Source of the DNA: Kocuria rosea
GTDB lineage: Bacteria > Actinomycetota > Actinomycetes > Actinomycetales > Micrococcaceae
NCBI RefSeq assembly: GCF_006094695.1
Contig: NZ_CP035103.1
Coordinates: 1,240,001 to 1,304,000, forward strand
Length of the DNA stretch: 64,000 nt
Reading direction: 5' to 3'
The translations under genes and the position numbers were made by a program. Numbering within the stretch: position 1 is the stretch's first letter; the number at the start of each line of letters is the position of its first letter. The notes under the pieces are model-generated. The model searched no databases. It saw only the letters and a list, made by a program, of their open reading frames with translations, and had not been told where the DNA came from. Below are positions 38,811 through 48,430 of the stretch, piece by piece.

Positions 38811-39647
38811 ATGTTCGGCCGCCGCCGGATCGAGTACAAGACCCACGCCCAGCTGCGCACCATGCAGCGCGCCGGGGTGGTGACCTCCCGCGCCCTCGAC
38901 GCCGCCGTGGCGGCCGCCGTGCCCGGCGCGACCACCGCGTCCCTCGACGACGTCTTCCGCTCCGTCCTCGACGAGCACGGGGCGAGCTCCAACTTCCTCG
39001 GCTACTTCGGCTACCCCGCCGCCGTGTGCGTGTCCGTCAACGAGGTGGTCGTCCACGGCATCCCGGGGGACCAGGTGCTGCAGAAGGGGGACATCCTCTC
39101 CGTGGACGGCGGGGCCGTGGTCGAGGGCTGGCACGGGGACTCCGCGCGCACCGTGCTCCTGGGCCGCCCGGACCCCGCGGACGCCGAGCTCTCCGACGTC
39201 ACCCGCAACGCCATGTGGCACGGCATCGCGGCGGCGGCCACCGGCACGCACGTCGGCGACATCGGCGCGGCCGTGGAGGACTACGTGCGCAAGGCCTCCG
39301 GGCACCGCTTCGGGATCCTCGAGGAGTACGTGGGACACGGGATCGGGTCCAAGATGCACATGGCCCCCGACGTGCTCAACTTCCGCAGCACCGACCGCGG
39401 GCCCCGCCTGCGCGCCGGGATGGCACTGGCCATCGAGCCGATGCTCGTCCGCGGCGGGATCGGCACCCGCGTGCTCGACGACGAGTGGACCGTGGTCACC
39501 ACCGACGGCGCCCGCTCCAGCCAGTGGGAGCACTCCGTGGCCCTGCACGCCGACGGCGTCTGGGTGCTCACCGCCGAGGACGGCGGGGCCTCGGAGCTCG
39601 AGCCCCTCGGCGTGCGCCCCGTCCCGATCCCGGAGGACCTGCCGTGA
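38811..39647 (+). CDS. map: Methionine aminopeptidase, type I
   Basis: 278 residues; removes the initiator Met. The five metal ligands are visible: Asp99, Asp110, His176, Glu209 and Glu240 ([29 protein letters not shown]). GGAAGGAAGACC precedes the ATG. The stop is 50 bp from the preferred rlmN start. Confidence 0.95.
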   Translation: MFGRRRIEYKTHAQLRTMQRAGVVTSRALDAAVAAAVPGATTASLDDVFRSVLDEHGASSNFLGYFGYPAAVCVSVNEVVVHGIPGDQVLQKGDILSVDGGAVVEGWHGDSARTVLLGRPDPADAELSDVTRNAMWHGIAAAATGTHVGDIGAAVEDYVRKASGHRFGILEEYVGHGIGSKMHMAPDVLNFRSTDRGPRLRAGMALAIEPMLVRGGIGTRVLDDEWTVVTTDGARSSQWEHSVALHADGVWVLTAEDGGASELEPLGVRPVPIPEDLP

Positions 39648-39697
39648 CCGGGCAGCCCTCCACCACCCCGGACCCGCGACACCGCGAGGAGAACACC

Positions 39698-40870
39698 GTG
39701 GCCCAGCAGCCGCAGCAGAGCACCACCAGCACACCCGTCGAGCTCACCGTGAAGCCGCGGCCCGGTCAGCTGACCTTCGCCGCGCCGCGGCGCGGCAAGC
39801 CCCCGCGCCACCTCGCCGACTTCGACATGGCGGGCCGCCGGGAGTTCCTCGCCGAGCTGGGGCACCAGCCCTTCCGGGCGGGACAGCTCTCCCGCCACTA
39901 CTTCGACCGGTTCGCCACGGCCCCCGAGGACATGACCGACCTGCCCGCGGCCGGCCGGGAGGAGCTCGTCTCCCAGGCCCTGCCCACGCTGCTGACCACC
40001 GTGCGCAGCCTCGAGGCCGACCAGGGGAACACCGTCAAGAACGTGCACCGGTGCTTCGACGGCGCCACCGTGGAGTCCGTGCTCATGCGCTACACCCACC
40101 GGGTGACCATGTGCATCTCCTCCCAAGCCGGCTGCGGGATGAACTGCCCCTTCTGCGCGACCGGCCAGGCGGGCCTGACCCGCAACCTCTCGACCGCGGA
40201 GATGGTCGAGCAGGTCGTGCAGGGCGCGCGGATGCTCCGCGGCGGCAGGGTGGGCCGGGCCGAGCAGGAGCCGCTGCGCATCTCCAACATCGTGTTCATG
40301 GGCATGGGGGAGGCCCTCGCCAACTACAAGGCCTCGATCGGGGCGATCCACCGCCTCATCGACCCCTCCCCGGAGGGCCTCGGCATCTCGGCCCGCGGCA
40401 TCACCATGTCCACGGTGGGCCTGGTGCCCGGGATCCGGAAGTTCACGCAGGAGAAGCTGCCGGTCACCCTGGCGCTGTCCCTGCACGCCCCGGACGACGA
40501 GCTGCGCGACGAGCTCATCCCGATCAACACCCGGTGGAAGGTCGACGAGGCCCTCGACGCCGCCTACGACTACTACCAGGCCACCGGCCGGCGGGTCTCG
40601 ATCGAGTACGCCCTGATCCGCGACATCAACGACCACGGGTGGCGGGCCGACCTCCTCGGCGAGAAGCTCAACGCCCGCGGCGGGGGGTGGGTGCACGTGA
40701 ACCCCATCCCGCTCAACCCGACCCCCGGCTCCAAGTGGACCGCGTCCCGGCCCGGCGTGGAGCAGAACTTCGTGGAGCGGCTCCGGGCCCACGGCATCCC
40801 CACCACCGTGCGGGACACCCGCGGCTCCGACATCGACGGGGCCTGCGGGCAGCTCGCCGCGACCGTCTGA
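39698..40870 (+). CDS. rlmN: Dual-specificity 23S rRNA (A2503)/tRNA (A37) C2-methyltransferase
   Basis: Radical SAM methyltransferase of about 390 residues. The 4Fe-4S cysteines are Cys146, Cys150 and Cys153 ([10 protein letters not shown]). Cys383 (DIDGACGQL) is the methyl-carrying cysteine. [11 protein letters not shown] and the [15 protein letters not shown] segment are typical. I chose GTG at 39698 because GAGGAG is 7 nt upstream. A GTG at 39644, overlapping the map stop, would add 18 residues. The sequence matches RlmN; it carries none of the evidence needed to call it the resistance gene cfr. Confidence 0.94.
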   Translation: MAQQPQQSTTSTPVELTVKPRPGQLTFAAPRRGKPPRHLADFDMAGRREFLAELGHQPFRAGQLSRHYFDRFATAPEDMTDLPAAGREELVSQALPTLLTTVRSLEADQGNTVKNVHRCFDGATVESVLMRYTHRVTMCISSQAGCGMNCPFCATGQAGLTRNLSTAEMVEQVVQGARMLRGGRVGRAEQEPLRISNIVFMGMGEALANYKASIGAIHRLIDPSPEGLGISARGITMSTVGLVPGIRKFTQEKLPVTLALSLHAPDDELRDELIPINTRWKVDEALDAAYDYYQATGRRVSIEYALIRDINDHGWRADLLGEKLNARGGGWVHVNPIPLNPTPGSKWTASRPGVEQNFVERLRAHGIPTTVRDTRGSDIDGACGQLAATV

Positions 40871-40897
40871 GCGCCGTCGTCCCCGGCACCGCTCCCC

Positions 40898-40930
40898 GGG
40901 GGCGCCTCCCGCGTTGCGGGAGGCGCCCCC
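40898..40930 (+). terminator. rlmN terminator
   Basis: Perfect 15-bp stem (40898-40912 with 40916-40930), 3-nt loop. Confidence 0.82.
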
Positions 40931-40937
40931 AATCCCG

Positions 40938-40943
40938 TAGAGT
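40938..40943 (+). promoter_or_regulatory. infA operon promoter -10 candidate
   Basis: TAGAGT directly follows the rlmN terminator, which would give a leader of about 170 nt before infA. The leader has no clear coding potential. Confidence 0.3.
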
Positions 40944-41120
40944 GTCCTGTTGGTTGTCTGTGCTCCAGCGATTCCGCACACTTCGGACCACGCCGACCTC
41001 ACCGTGCACCACGAACGGTGATGGTGCGCGCGTACGGGTCCGCTGCGGCGTTTAACGACGATGTACACCCGAAACCCTGCTCGCCGCCCCGGCGGGGGGC
41101 ACCTGAAGTTAGCGGAGGAT

Positions 41121-41342
41121 ATGGCCAAGAAAGACGGAGTCATCGAGATCGAAGGCACTGTGGTCGAGGCTCTGCCCAACGCGATGTTCCGCGTTGAGCT
41201 GAACAACGGTCACCTGGTCCTCGCCCACATCTCCGGGAAGATGCGACAGCACTACATCCGGATCCTCCCCGAGGACCGCGTGGTGGTGGAGCTGAGCCCG
41301 TACGACCTCACCCGCGGTCGTATCGTCTACCGCTACAAGTAG
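41121..41342 (+). CDS. infA: Translation initiation factor IF-1
   Basis: 73-residue OB-fold factor ([42 protein letters not shown]). The ATG at 41121 follows GCGGAGGA. The frame opens at 41061, but the added residues do not resemble IF-1. It heads the infA-rpmJ-rpsM-rpsK-rpoA-rplQ group. Confidence 0.97.
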   Translation: MAKKDGVIEIEGTVVEALPNAMFRVELNNGHLVLAHISGKMRQHYIRILPEDRVVVELSPYDLTRGRIVYRYK

Positions 41343-41397
41343 GACCGGCGGCCGTCCGGGCCGCACACCACTCGAGAGAACGACGCGAAGGAATGCG

Positions 41398-41511
41398 ATG
41401 AAGGTCCAACCGAGCGTGAAGCCGATCTGCGACAAGTGCAAGGTGATCCGCCGCAACGGGCGGGTCATGGTGATCTGCGAGAACCCGCGCCACAAACAGC
41501 GTCAGGGCTGA
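41398..41511 (+). CDS. rpmJ: 50S ribosomal protein L36 (zinc-binding)
   Basis: 37 residues: [19 protein letters not shown], then [18 protein letters not shown]. It is the zinc-ribbon (C+) form, with Cys11, Cys14, Cys27 and His32. GCGAAGGAATGCG lies upstream. The gene is 55 bp after infA. Confidence 0.95.
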   Translation: MKVQPSVKPICDKCKVIRRNGRVMVICENPRHKQRQG

Positions 41512-41679
41512 CCCGCCCCGAGCTGCCCACGCAAGTGGATCCACAAAGGCACCGCTCCCGACCGGAGAGATCCAGGCGGGCGCCCCCGGTACAGAGGCCG
41601 GGGACCGGAGGGGACATGACGTCCCCGACCGGACAGCGATGCTCCAGACCTCTGGAACACCACAAGGAGAACCGCCGAT

Positions 41680-42048
41680 ATGGCTCGTCTCGCAGGCGTC
41701 GACCTCCCCCGCGAAAAGCGGCTGGAAATTGCGCTCACCTACATCTACGGCGTGGGTCGCACCCGCGCGCTCGCCACCCTGGACGCCACCGGCATCTCGG
41801 GCGACCTGCGCGTGCGCGAACTCACCGATGCCCAGCTCGTGGAGCTGCGCGACTACATCGAGGACAACTACAAGGTCGAGGGTGACCTCCGCCGCGAGGT
41901 GGCCGCCGACATCCGCCGCAAGGTCGAGATCGGCAGCTACCAGGGCATCCGGCACCGCCGCGGCCTGCCCGTGCACGGTCAGCGCACCAAGACCAACGCC
42001 CGCACCCGCAAGGGTCCGAAGCGCACGGTCGCCGGCAAGAAGAAGTAG
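41680..42048 (+). CDS. rpsM: 30S ribosomal protein S13
   Basis: 122 residues, [30 protein letters not shown], with the C-terminal [30 protein letters not shown] precedes the ATG. The 168-bp gap after rpmJ contains GC-rich stretches that can pair locally, but no defined promoter. Confidence 0.97.
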   Translation: MARLAGVDLPREKRLEIALTYIYGVGRTRALATLDATGISGDLRVRELTDAQLVELRDYIEDNYKVEGDLRREVAADIRRKVEIGSYQGIRHRRGLPVHGQRTKTNARTRKGPKRTVAGKKK

Positions 42049-42130
42049 CCCGCTGCCGCTCGTGCGCCAGGACCCCGCGGTCCCCCGAGCGGCCCACCAC
42101 CACTCTTCCCGAACTTTGTAGGAGATCTCC

Positions 42131-42535
42131 ATGCCCCCGAAGACTCGCGCAGCGGCTGCCCGCAAGCCCCGCCGCAAGGACAAGAAGAACGTCACCCAGG
42201 GCCAGGCCCACATCAAGTCGACGTTCAACAACACCATCGTCACCATCACCGACCCCTCCGGCGCCGTCCTCTCCTGGTCGTCCGCCGGCGAGATGGGTTT
42301 CAAGGGCTCTCGCAAGTCCACCCCCTTCGCGGCCCAGATGGCCGCCGAGGCCGCCGCGAAGCGCGCGCAGGAGCACGGCATGCGCAAGGTCGACGTGTTC
42401 GTCAAGGGCCCCGGCTCCGGGCGCGAGACCGCCATCCGCTCCCTGCAGGCCACCGGCCTCGAGGTCGGCTCCATCTCGGACGTCACCCCGAGCGCGCACA
42501 ACGGTTGCCGCCCGCCGAAGCGCCGCCGCGTCTGA
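42131..42535 (+). CDS. rpsK: 30S ribosomal protein S11
   Basis: 134 residues with [31 protein letters not shown] and the basic C-terminus [13 protein letters not shown]. It is part of the 30S platform. GTAGGAGATC precedes the ATG. Confidence 0.97.
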   Translation: MPPKTRAAAARKPRRKDKKNVTQGQAHIKSTFNNTIVTITDPSGAVLSWSSAGEMGFKGSRKSTPFAAQMAAEAAAKRAQEHGMRKVDVFVKGPGSGRETAIRSLQATGLEVGSISDVTPSAHNGCRPPKRRRV

Positions 42536-42547
42536 TGTGAGCACGCC

Positions 42548-42573
42548 CACCGGGACCCTGCGGGGTCCCGGTG
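42548..42573 (+). terminator. rpsK-rpoA intercistronic hairpin
   Basis: 11-bp stem (42548-42558 with 42563-42573), 4-nt loop. It may attenuate read-through, while the promoter candidate just downstream supplies rpoA. Confidence 0.5.
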
Positions 42574-42616
42574 CGCGTGCCGACAACGGACCGGGCACCG
42601 GTCCGCACCCATCAAC

Positions 42617-42645
42617 TGTTTTCCACCATTTGCGCGCGTCATATA
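42617..42645 (+). promoter_or_regulatory. rpoA promoter candidate
   Basis: TGTTTT (42617-42622), a 17-bp spacer and CATATA (42640-42645) in an AT-rich gap. The -10 lies in TCATATAGCGG, the same word as in rpoB P2. The leader to rpoA is about 20 nt. Confidence 0.45.
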
Positions 42646-42672
42646 GCGGATGCCCGCTGAAAGGAAACATCA

Positions 42673-43680
42673 GTGCTCATCGCACAGCGCCCCACCCTCT
42701 CTGAAGAGGTCGTGGCCGACAACCGGTCCCGCTTCGTGATCGAACCGCTCGAGCCCGGCTTCGGCTACACCCTCGGCAACTCCCTCCGCCGCACCCTCCT
42801 GTCCTCGATCCCCGGTGCCGCCGTGACCAGCATCCGGCTCGACGGGGTGCTCCACGAGTTCTCCACCGTGGAGGGCGTGAAGGAGGACGTCTCCGAGGTC
42901 ATTCTCAACATCAAGAAGCTCGCCGTCTCCTCGGAGCAGGACGAGCCCGTCGTCGCCTACCTGCGCAAGCAGGGCCCCGGCGTCGTCACCGCCGCGGACA
43001 TCACGGCCCCGGCCGGTGTGGAGATCCACAACCCGGACCTGCACATCGCGACCCTCAACGCGAAGGGCCAGCTCGAGCTCGAGCTGACCATCGAGCGCGG
43101 GCGCGGGTACGTCTCCGCCGCCCAGAACAAGGCCGGGGACGCGGAGATCGGCCGCATCCCGGTCGACTCGATCTACTCGCCCGTCCTGAAGGTGACCTTC
43201 CGCGTGGAGGCCACCCGTGTGGAGCAGCGCACCGACTTCGACAAGCTGGTCCTGGACGTGGAGACCAAGGAGGCCATCACCCCGCGTGACGCCGTGGCCT
43301 CCGCCGGCACCACCCTGGTCGAGCTGTTCGGTCTCGCCCGGGAGCTCAACACGGCCGCCGAGGGCATCGAGATCGGGCCCTCGCCGACGGACGCCGCGAT
43401 GGCCGCCGACATGGCGCTGCCCATCGAGGACCTCGAGCTCACCGTGCGGTCCTACAACTGCCTCAAGCGCGAGGGCATCCACACCGTGGGTGAGCTCGTG
43501 GGCCGTTCCGAGGCGGACCTGATGGACATCCGCAACTTCGGCGCCAAGTCGATCGACGAGGTCAAGGCCAAGCTCGTCGACCTCGGGCTGTCCCTCAAGG
43601 ACTCGCCCCCCGGTTTCGACCTCGCCGCTCGCGCCGCCGCGATCGACGACGAGAACCCGTTCGACGACGACGACCACTAG
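42673..43680 (+). CDS. rpoA: DNA-directed RNA polymerase subunit alpha
   Basis: 335 residues, GTG start after AAAGGAAAC. The N-terminal dimerisation domain ([34 protein letters not shown]) is followed by a linker and the alpha-CTD ([38 protein letters not shown]), then an acidic end NPFDDDDH. Together with rpoB and rpoC it completes the core polymerase genes within this window. Confidence 0.98.
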   Translation: MLIAQRPTLSEEVVADNRSRFVIEPLEPGFGYTLGNSLRRTLLSSIPGAAVTSIRLDGVLHEFSTVEGVKEDVSEVILNIKKLAVSSEQDEPVVAYLRKQGPGVVTAADITAPAGVEIHNPDLHIATLNAKGQLELELTIERGRGYVSAAQNKAGDAEIGRIPVDSIYSPVLKVTFRVEATRVEQRTDFDKLVLDVETKEAITPRDAVASAGTTLVELFGLARELNTAAEGIEIGPSPTDAAMAADMALPIEDLELTVRSYNCLKREGIHTVGELVGRSEADLMDIRNFGAKSIDEVKAKLVDLGLSLKDSPPGFDLAARAAAIDDENPFDDDDH

Positions 43681-43747
43681 TCCTTCCCGCTGACGTCCCG
43701 ACGGGTGCCCGCCCGGGCCGGGACACACTTCCAGGAGATCAACAACC

Positions 43748-44509
43748 ATGCCTACTCCCACCAAGGGACCCCGCCTCGGAGGCGGACCCGCGCACGAGCG
43801 CCTGATGCTGGCGAACCTGTCGCAGCAGCTGTTCGAGCACAAGCGCATCACCACCACCGTGACCAAGGCGAAGCGGATGCGTCCCTACGCCGAGCGCCTG
43901 ATCACCTTCGCCAAGCGCGGTGACCTGGCCGCCCGCCGTCGCGTGCTGGCGCAGCTGACCGACAAGTCCGTGGTGCACGAGCTGTTCACCACCATCGCCT
44001 CGGCGATGGAGGACCGCAACGGCGGCTACACCCGCATCACCAAGATCGGCAACCGCAAGGGCGACAACGCCCCCATGGCGGTCATCGAGCTCGTGATGGA
44101 GCCCGTCGCGACCAAGGCCACCGTGGCCGAGGCCGAGCGCGCCACCGAGAAGGCCGCCCCGGCCCCCGCCGCCCCGGTCGACACCCCGGCGGACTCCACC
44201 GCCGGTGAGGTCGCCGCCGAGGAGATCCCCGCCGACGAGCAGGCCCCCGAGGTCGGCTCCGAGCAGGCCGCCGAGGTCGCCGCCGAGAACTCCGACGCCG
44301 AGTTCCCCGGTTCGCGCGCCCCGCTCGAGTCCGGCGAGGCTCCCGAGGGCTTCGAGGTCAAGGGCAACAAGAACTCGATGAAGTACCACGTGCCCGGCTC
44401 CCGCTGGTACGCGGGCACCACCGCCGAGATCTGGTTCGACTCGCCGGCCAACGCCGAGGCCGCCGGCTTCCAGCCGGCCGGCGGCGCCGCCGCGCAGAAG
44501 CTGCGCTGA
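43748..44509 (+). CDS. rplQ: 50S ribosomal protein L17 with long C-terminal extension
   Basis: 253 residues, about twice the 120-130 residue bacterial norm. Residues 1-120 are canonical L17 ([46 protein letters not shown]). Residues 121-184 are an Ala/Glu-rich linker. Residues 185-253 form a separate small domain containing [40 protein letters not shown]. Similar SMKYHVPGS...AE.WF modules occur, from memory, in other actinobacterial proteins; the function is unknown. An adjoining terminator ends the operon. Confidence 0.95.
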   Translation: MPTPTKGPRLGGGPAHERLMLANLSQQLFEHKRITTTVTKAKRMRPYAERLITFAKRGDLAARRRVLAQLTDKSVVHELFTTIASAMEDRNGGYTRITKIGNRKGDNAPMAVIELVMEPVATKATVAEAERATEKAAPAPAAPVDTPADSTAGEVAAEEIPADEQAPEVGSEQAAEVAAENSDAEFPGSRAPLESGEAPEGFEVKGNKNSMKYHVPGSRWYAGTTAEIWFDSPANAEAAGFQPAGGAAAQKLR

Positions 44510-44535
44510 CCGGACGACGCACGGACGGACACCGC

Positions 44536-44568
44536 GACGCCGCCGGGGACCTGGTCCCCGGCGGCGTC
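44536..44568 (+). terminator. rplQ terminator
   Basis: Stem of at least 14 bp (44536-44549 with 44555-44568) with a 5-nt loop, before truA. Confidence 0.8.
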
Positions 44569-44613
44569 GTCGTGCCCGCCGCACCCCCCACCACCCCCTT
44601 CCAGGAGCTGACC

Positions 44614-45582
44614 ATGAGCCCGTCCGATTCCCCCGTGCGCGTGCGGATCGACCTGGCCTACGACGGCGCGCCGTTCGCCGGGTGGGCCCGTCAGCCGGGC
44701 CTGCCCACCGTGCAGGGGGCCGTGGAGGACGCCCTCGCCGTGCTGGTCCGCCGGGACGTGCGGGTCGCGGTGGCCGGCCGGACGGACACCGGGGTGCACG
44801 CCCGCGGCCAGGTGGCGCACCTGGACCTGGCCCCCTCGGAGTGGACCGGTCTCGCCCGCGGCCGGGACGAGGACCCGGGACGGGCGCTCGAACGCCGCCT
44901 CACCGGGGCCCTGGCCCACGTCCTGGGCCGCGGCCGCCGCGCGCAGGGCCTGCCCGAGTGCCCGGGCGCGGTGGTGGTCCGCCGCGCGGGCGCCGCCCCC
45001 GCCGGCTTCGACGCCCGCTTCTCCGCCGTCTCCCGCCGCTACAGCTACCGGATCGACGACGGCGCGGCGGGCCGGGACCCGCTGACCCGGCACCTGACGT
45101 GGTGGTCGAAGGACGTGCTCGACGTCCCTGTCATGGCCCGGGCGGCGCAGGAGCTGGTGGGGCTGCACGACTTCCTGTCCTTCTGCCGCCCCCGGGAGGG
45201 CGCCACGACGGTGCGGGAGGTCCTGGACGTGTCCGTCGAGCGGGACCGGGACGGGCTCGTGCTGCTGGGCATCGAGGCGGACGCCTTCTGCCACCACATG
45301 GTCCGCTCGGTCGTGGGCGCGGCCGCCCGCGTGGGCGCGGGCCGCGAGGACCCCGACTGGCTCGGCCGCCGGCTCGCGGAGCGGGTCCGGGACGCCAAGG
45401 CGCTGATGGCCCCGCCGCACGCCCTCGTGCTCGAGGAGGTCCGCTATCCCGGGGACGCCGCCCTGGGGGAGCGGGCCGAGCGCACCCGGGCGCGGCGCGC
45501 CCCGCTCGGCGACCCCGCCCGCGAGGAGCTCCGAGGAGATCCCCGCGACGCTCCCGGGACGCCCCGGCACGGCGGAGCGTGA
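44614..45582 (+). CDS. truA: tRNA pseudouridine(38-40) synthase
   Basis: 322 residues. The catalytic Asp58 lies in VAGRTDTGVHARGQ; AYDGAPFAGWARQP and FCHHMVRSVVGAA are typical. ATG 44614 follows CAGGAGCTG. The C-terminal 40 residues (RAERTRARRAPLGDP onward) are charged and probably disordered. Located after the rplQ terminator, as in many Gram-positive bacteria. Confidence 0.94.
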   Translation: MSPSDSPVRVRIDLAYDGAPFAGWARQPGLPTVQGAVEDALAVLVRRDVRVAVAGRTDTGVHARGQVAHLDLAPSEWTGLARGRDEDPGRALERRLTGALAHVLGRGRRAQGLPECPGAVVVRRAGAAPAGFDARFSAVSRRYSYRIDDGAAGRDPLTRHLTWWSKDVLDVPVMARAAQELVGLHDFLSFCRPREGATTVREVLDVSVERDRDGLVLLGIEADAFCHHMVRSVVGAAARVGAGREDPDWLGRRLAERVRDAKALMAPPHALVLEEVRYPGDAALGERAERTRARRAPLGDPAREELRGDPRDAPGTPRHGGA

Positions 45583-45586
45583 GCCT

Positions 45587-45608
45587 CCGCGGGCCCGGGC
45601 GCCCGCGG
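45587..45608 (+). terminator. truA terminator candidate
   Basis: 8-bp GC stem (45587-45594 with 45601-45608) with a 6-nt loop, 5 nt after the truA stop and 5 nt before the rplM -35 box. Confidence 0.55.
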
Positions 45609-45613
45609 GGAGA

Positions 45614-45642
45614 TTGACCGCCGCACCCTCCGGGTGTATGGC
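45614..45642 (+). promoter_or_regulatory. rplM promoter
   Basis: TTGACC (45614-45619), a 17-bp spacer and TATGGC (45637-45642): one of the best -35/-10 pairs in the window. A leader of about 229 nt follows. Confidence 0.72.
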
Positions 45643-45648
45643 CCGAGT

Positions 45649-45877
45649 GGTCTTTGGCCGCTCCATCCGGTACCGTGGGGTGCTGTTGTGCGTGTCCCGC
45701 CTCGGTTCACGTGTACCCGGATCCGCTGTCCCGTTGCAGGACGCCTGGCGGTCCGGTGCACCGGGGTCTCGGGCACCGGATGCAGCTCGGCCCTCACCCG
45801 AGCCCCGGACGGCACACCGAGAAACGGCGTGATCCCAACTAGCGCCACCGAGATAACCCGAACGAAGGCAAACTAAC
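45649..45877 (+). promoter_or_regulatory. Structured rplM leader
   Basis: The untranslated leader can form an 11-bp stem with one bulged T (45762-45773 with 45797-45807) and carries CCGAGAAACGG (45817-45827), found also in the rpsJ leader. It is a candidate autoregulatory leader for L13; it does not visibly match the Firmicutes L13 leader. Confidence 0.4.
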
Positions 45878-46321
45878 GTGCGTACGTACACCCCGAAGCC
45901 CGGTGACATCCAGCGCCAGTGGCACGTCATCGATGCCACCGACGTCGTCCTGGGTCGCCTTGCCAGCCAGACCGCAACGCTGCTGCGCGGAAAGCACAAG
46001 CCGATCTTTGCTCCCCACGTGGACGCCGGTGATTTCGTCATCATCATCAACGCCGAGAAGGTGGCCCTGACCGGCTCCAAGCTCGAGAAGAAGCGGGCCT
46101 ACCGCCACTCCGGCTACCCGGGCGGGCTCAAGTCCAGCTCCTACGCCGAGCTGCTGGAGAAGCACCCGGTCCGCGCCGTGGAGAAGGCCATCCGTGGCAT
46201 GCTCCCGAAGAACAAGCTGGCCGCCCAGCAGATGTCCAAGCTCAAGGTCTACGCCGGCCCGGAGCACCCCCACGGTGCCCAGCAGCCGCAGACCTTCGAG
46301 TTCACCCAGGTCGCCCAGTAA
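45878..46321 (+). CDS. rplM: 50S ribosomal protein L13
   Basis: 147 residues, GTG start. The segment [50 protein letters not shown] is diagnostic. It is cotranscribed with rpsI 33 bp downstream. Confidence 0.97.
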   Translation: MRTYTPKPGDIQRQWHVIDATDVVLGRLASQTATLLRGKHKPIFAPHVDAGDFVIIINAEKVALTGSKLEKKRAYRHSGYPGGLKSSSYAELLEKHPVRAVEKAIRGMLPKNKLAAQQMSKLKVYAGPEHPHGAQQPQTFEFTQVAQ

Positions 46322-46354
46322 CCGGGCCTACGACAGAAACGAGCGAGGAAAATC

Positions 46355-46861
46355 GTGGCTCAGAATACTGAAGAGCAGAACATCGTGGACGGCGAGGAGC
46401 AGCTGAGCAGCTACACCTCCGAGTCCTCCCCCGCGGAGGAGACCGAGGCCGCCGCCGAGCGCCCGGCCCTCACCGTCTCCGGCCAGGCCGTCGGCCGCCG
46501 CAAGGAGGCCGTCGCCCGCGTGCGCGTCGTCCCCGGCTCCGGCCAGTGGACCGTCAACGGCCGCACCCTGGAGAACTACTTCCCGAACAAGCTGCACCAG
46601 CAGGAGGTCAACGACCCCTTCAAGGTGCTGGAGCTCGAGGGCGCCTACGACGTCATCGCCCGCATCCACGGCGGTGGCCCCTCCGGCCAGGCCGGTGCCC
46701 TGCGCCACGGCGTGGCGCGTGCCCTGAACGAGATCGACCTCGAGAACAACCGCCCGACCCTCAAGAAGGCCGGCTTCCTGACCCGCGACCCGCGCGTCAT
46801 CGAGCGCAAGAAGGCCGGTCTCAAGAAGGCCCGCAAGGCTCCGCAGTACTCGAAGCGCTGA
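46355..46861 (+). CDS. rpsI: 30S ribosomal protein S9 with acidic N-terminal extension
   Basis: 168 residues, GTG start. The first 38 residues are acidic and Ser/Ala-rich. The S9 core follows ([32 protein letters not shown]) and ends in the conserved KAPQYSKR, whose last Arg reaches P-site tRNA. A terminator lies after the gene. Confidence 0.97.
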   Translation: MAQNTEEQNIVDGEEQLSSYTSESSPAEETEAAAERPALTVSGQAVGRRKEAVARVRVVPGSGQWTVNGRTLENYFPNKLHQQEVNDPFKVLELEGAYDVIARIHGGGPSGQAGALRHGVARALNEIDLENNRPTLKKAGFLTRDPRVIERKKAGLKKARKAPQYSKR

Positions 46862-46893
46862 TCGGAGGGCCTCCCGGCCCGCCCCAGCGTCAC

Positions 46894-46936
46894 GGACCCC
46901 GTCCGACCCGGTGCACACCGGTGTCGGACGGGGTCC
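46894..46936 (+). terminator. rplM-rpsI terminator
   Basis: 14-bp stem (46894-46907 with 46923-46936) extended by an inner 6-bp stem (46908-46913 with 46916-46921). Confidence 0.82.
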
Positions 46937-46979
46937 CGTCGTTTCTGCCCGCCTGCCGGTGTCCGGGCCGCGGGGAACG

Positions 46980-46985
46980 TAGGAT
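46980..46985 (+). promoter_or_regulatory. glmM promoter -10 (leaderless start predicted)
   Basis: TAGGAT ends 7 nt before the glmM ATG, so transcription should start at or next to the start codon. GGGGG in the gap could act as a weak ribosome binding site if a longer transcript exists. Confidence 0.5.
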
Positions 46986-46992
46986 GGGGGCG

Positions 46993-48348
46993 ATGTCTAG
47001 ATTATTCGGAACGGACGGCGTGCGCGGGCTCGCGAACGACCTCCTCACAGCCAACATGACCCTGGACCTGGCCCAGGCCGCCGCGATCGTGCTCGGCCAC
47101 GGCCACGCACGCGAGGGGCGGCGCCCCACGGCGGTCGTCGCCCGGGACGGGCGGGCCAGCGGGGAGTTCCTCAGCGCCGCCGTGACCGCGGGTCTCGCCG
47201 GCTCGGGCGTGGACGTCCACGACGCCGGGGTCCTGCCGACCCCCGCGCTGGCCTACCTGGTGGCGGACCTCGACGCCGACTTCGGCGTGATGATCTCCGC
47301 CTCGCACAACCCGGCCCCCGACAACGGGATCAAGTTCCTGGCCCACGGCGGGCGGAAGCTCCCGGACCGGGTGGAGGACGAGATCCAGCAGGTCTTCGAG
47401 TCCGGCGACTTCCGGCGCCCCACCGGCGCCGGGGTCGGGCGCATCCACCTGCTCACGGACGCCGAGGACCGCTACGTCCTGCACCTGGTGGGGGCCATCC
47501 CGCACCGGCTCGAGGGGATGCGCGTGGTCCTGGACTGCGCCAACGGCGCCGCCAGCGGGGTCTCGCCGGACGCCTTCCGCGGCGCGGGCGCCGAGGTGCA
47601 CGTCATCGGCGCGGAGCCCGACGGCCTGAACATCAACGACGGCTGCGGCTCGACCCACCTGGAGCCCCTCCAGCGGGCCGTCGTCGAGCTCGGGGCCGAC
47701 CTCGGGATCGCCCACGACGGCGACGCCGACCGCTGCCTCGCCGTGGACGCCACCGGCCGCGAGGTCGACGGGGACCAGATCATGGCGATCCTCGCCCTGG
47801 CGCTCAAGGACGCGGGCCGGCTCGTCGAGGACACGCTCGTGGCCACCGTGATGAGCAACCTCGGCCTCAAGCTGGCCCTGCGGGACGCGGGCATCGACGT
47901 GCGGGAGACCGCCGTGGGGGACCGCTACGTCCTCGAGACGATGACCGAGCACGGGTACAACCTGGGCGGCGAGCAGTCCGGCCACGTGATCATGTCCGAC
48001 TACGCCACCACCGGCGACGGGCTGCTGACCGGGCTGATGCTGGCCTCGCGCGTGGCCCAGACCCGCGCACCGCTCGCGGAGCTGGCCCGCGTGATGACGC
48101 GGCTGCCGCAGGTGCTGCTCAACGTGCGCGGGGTGGACCGCACCGCGGTGGGCTCCAATCCCGGGGTGCAGGCGGCCGTCGCGGAGGTCGAGCAGCGCCT
48201 CGGCGAGACGGGCCGCGTGCTGCTGCGCCCCTCGGGGACCGAGCCGGTGGTCCGCGTGATGGTCGAGGCGGCCTCCGAGGAGATCGCCCGGGCCGAGACG
48301 GAGTTCCTCGCGTCCGTCGTGGAGCGCGAGCTGGCCCTCACCGTCTGA
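46993..48348 (+). CDS. glmM: Phosphoglucosamine mutase
   Basis: 451 residues; converts glucosamine-6-phosphate to glucosamine-1-phosphate for UDP-GlcNAc. The phosphoserine is Ser104 ([16 protein letters not shown]). The metal loop DGDADR gives Asp242, Asp244 and Asp246, and the phosphate-binding loop is [19 protein letters not shown] 46993 ([12 protein letters not shown]) is preferred over 46984. GlmS, the preceding enzyme, is encoded at 54149. Confidence 0.96.
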   Translation: MSRLFGTDGVRGLANDLLTANMTLDLAQAAAIVLGHGHAREGRRPTAVVARDGRASGEFLSAAVTAGLAGSGVDVHDAGVLPTPALAYLVADLDADFGVMISASHNPAPDNGIKFLAHGGRKLPDRVEDEIQQVFESGDFRRPTGAGVGRIHLLTDAEDRYVLHLVGAIPHRLEGMRVVLDCANGAASGVSPDAFRGAGAEVHVIGAEPDGLNINDGCGSTHLEPLQRAVVELGADLGIAHDGDADRCLAVDATGREVDGDQIMAILALALKDAGRLVEDTLVATVMSNLGLKLALRDAGIDVRETAVGDRYVLETMTEHGYNLGGEQSGHVIMSDYATTGDGLLTGLMLASRVAQTRAPLAELARVMTRLPQVLLNVRGVDRTAVGSNPGVQAAVAEVEQRLGETGRVLLRPSGTEPVVRVMVEAASEEIARAETEFLASVVERELALTV

Positions 48349-48354
48349 GCCGGT

Positions 48355-48414
48355 CCCGCCGGACGCCGGAGGCCCGCACCGTGCGCACGGTGCCGGCCTC
48401 CGGCGTCCGGCGGG
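48355..48414. terminator. Bidirectional terminator between glmM and mscL
   Basis: Perfect 20-bp arms (48355-48374 with 48395-48414) enclose an 8-bp inner stem (48376-48383 with 48386-48393). It lies between convergent genes and is the longest hairpin in the window. Confidence 0.88.
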
Positions 48415-48430
48415 TTCGGCGGGACCGGGA

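Noticed and set aside
39698-40870. Cfr-type antibiotic resistance methyltransferase
   Set aside because: Single conserved copy beside map, with RlmN-type motifs; nothing suggests a mobile cfr gene.
41061-41120. 20-residue N-terminal extension of IF-1
   Set aside because: IF-1 is highly conserved at 72-73 residues and the ATG at 41121 has a strong GCGGAGGA.
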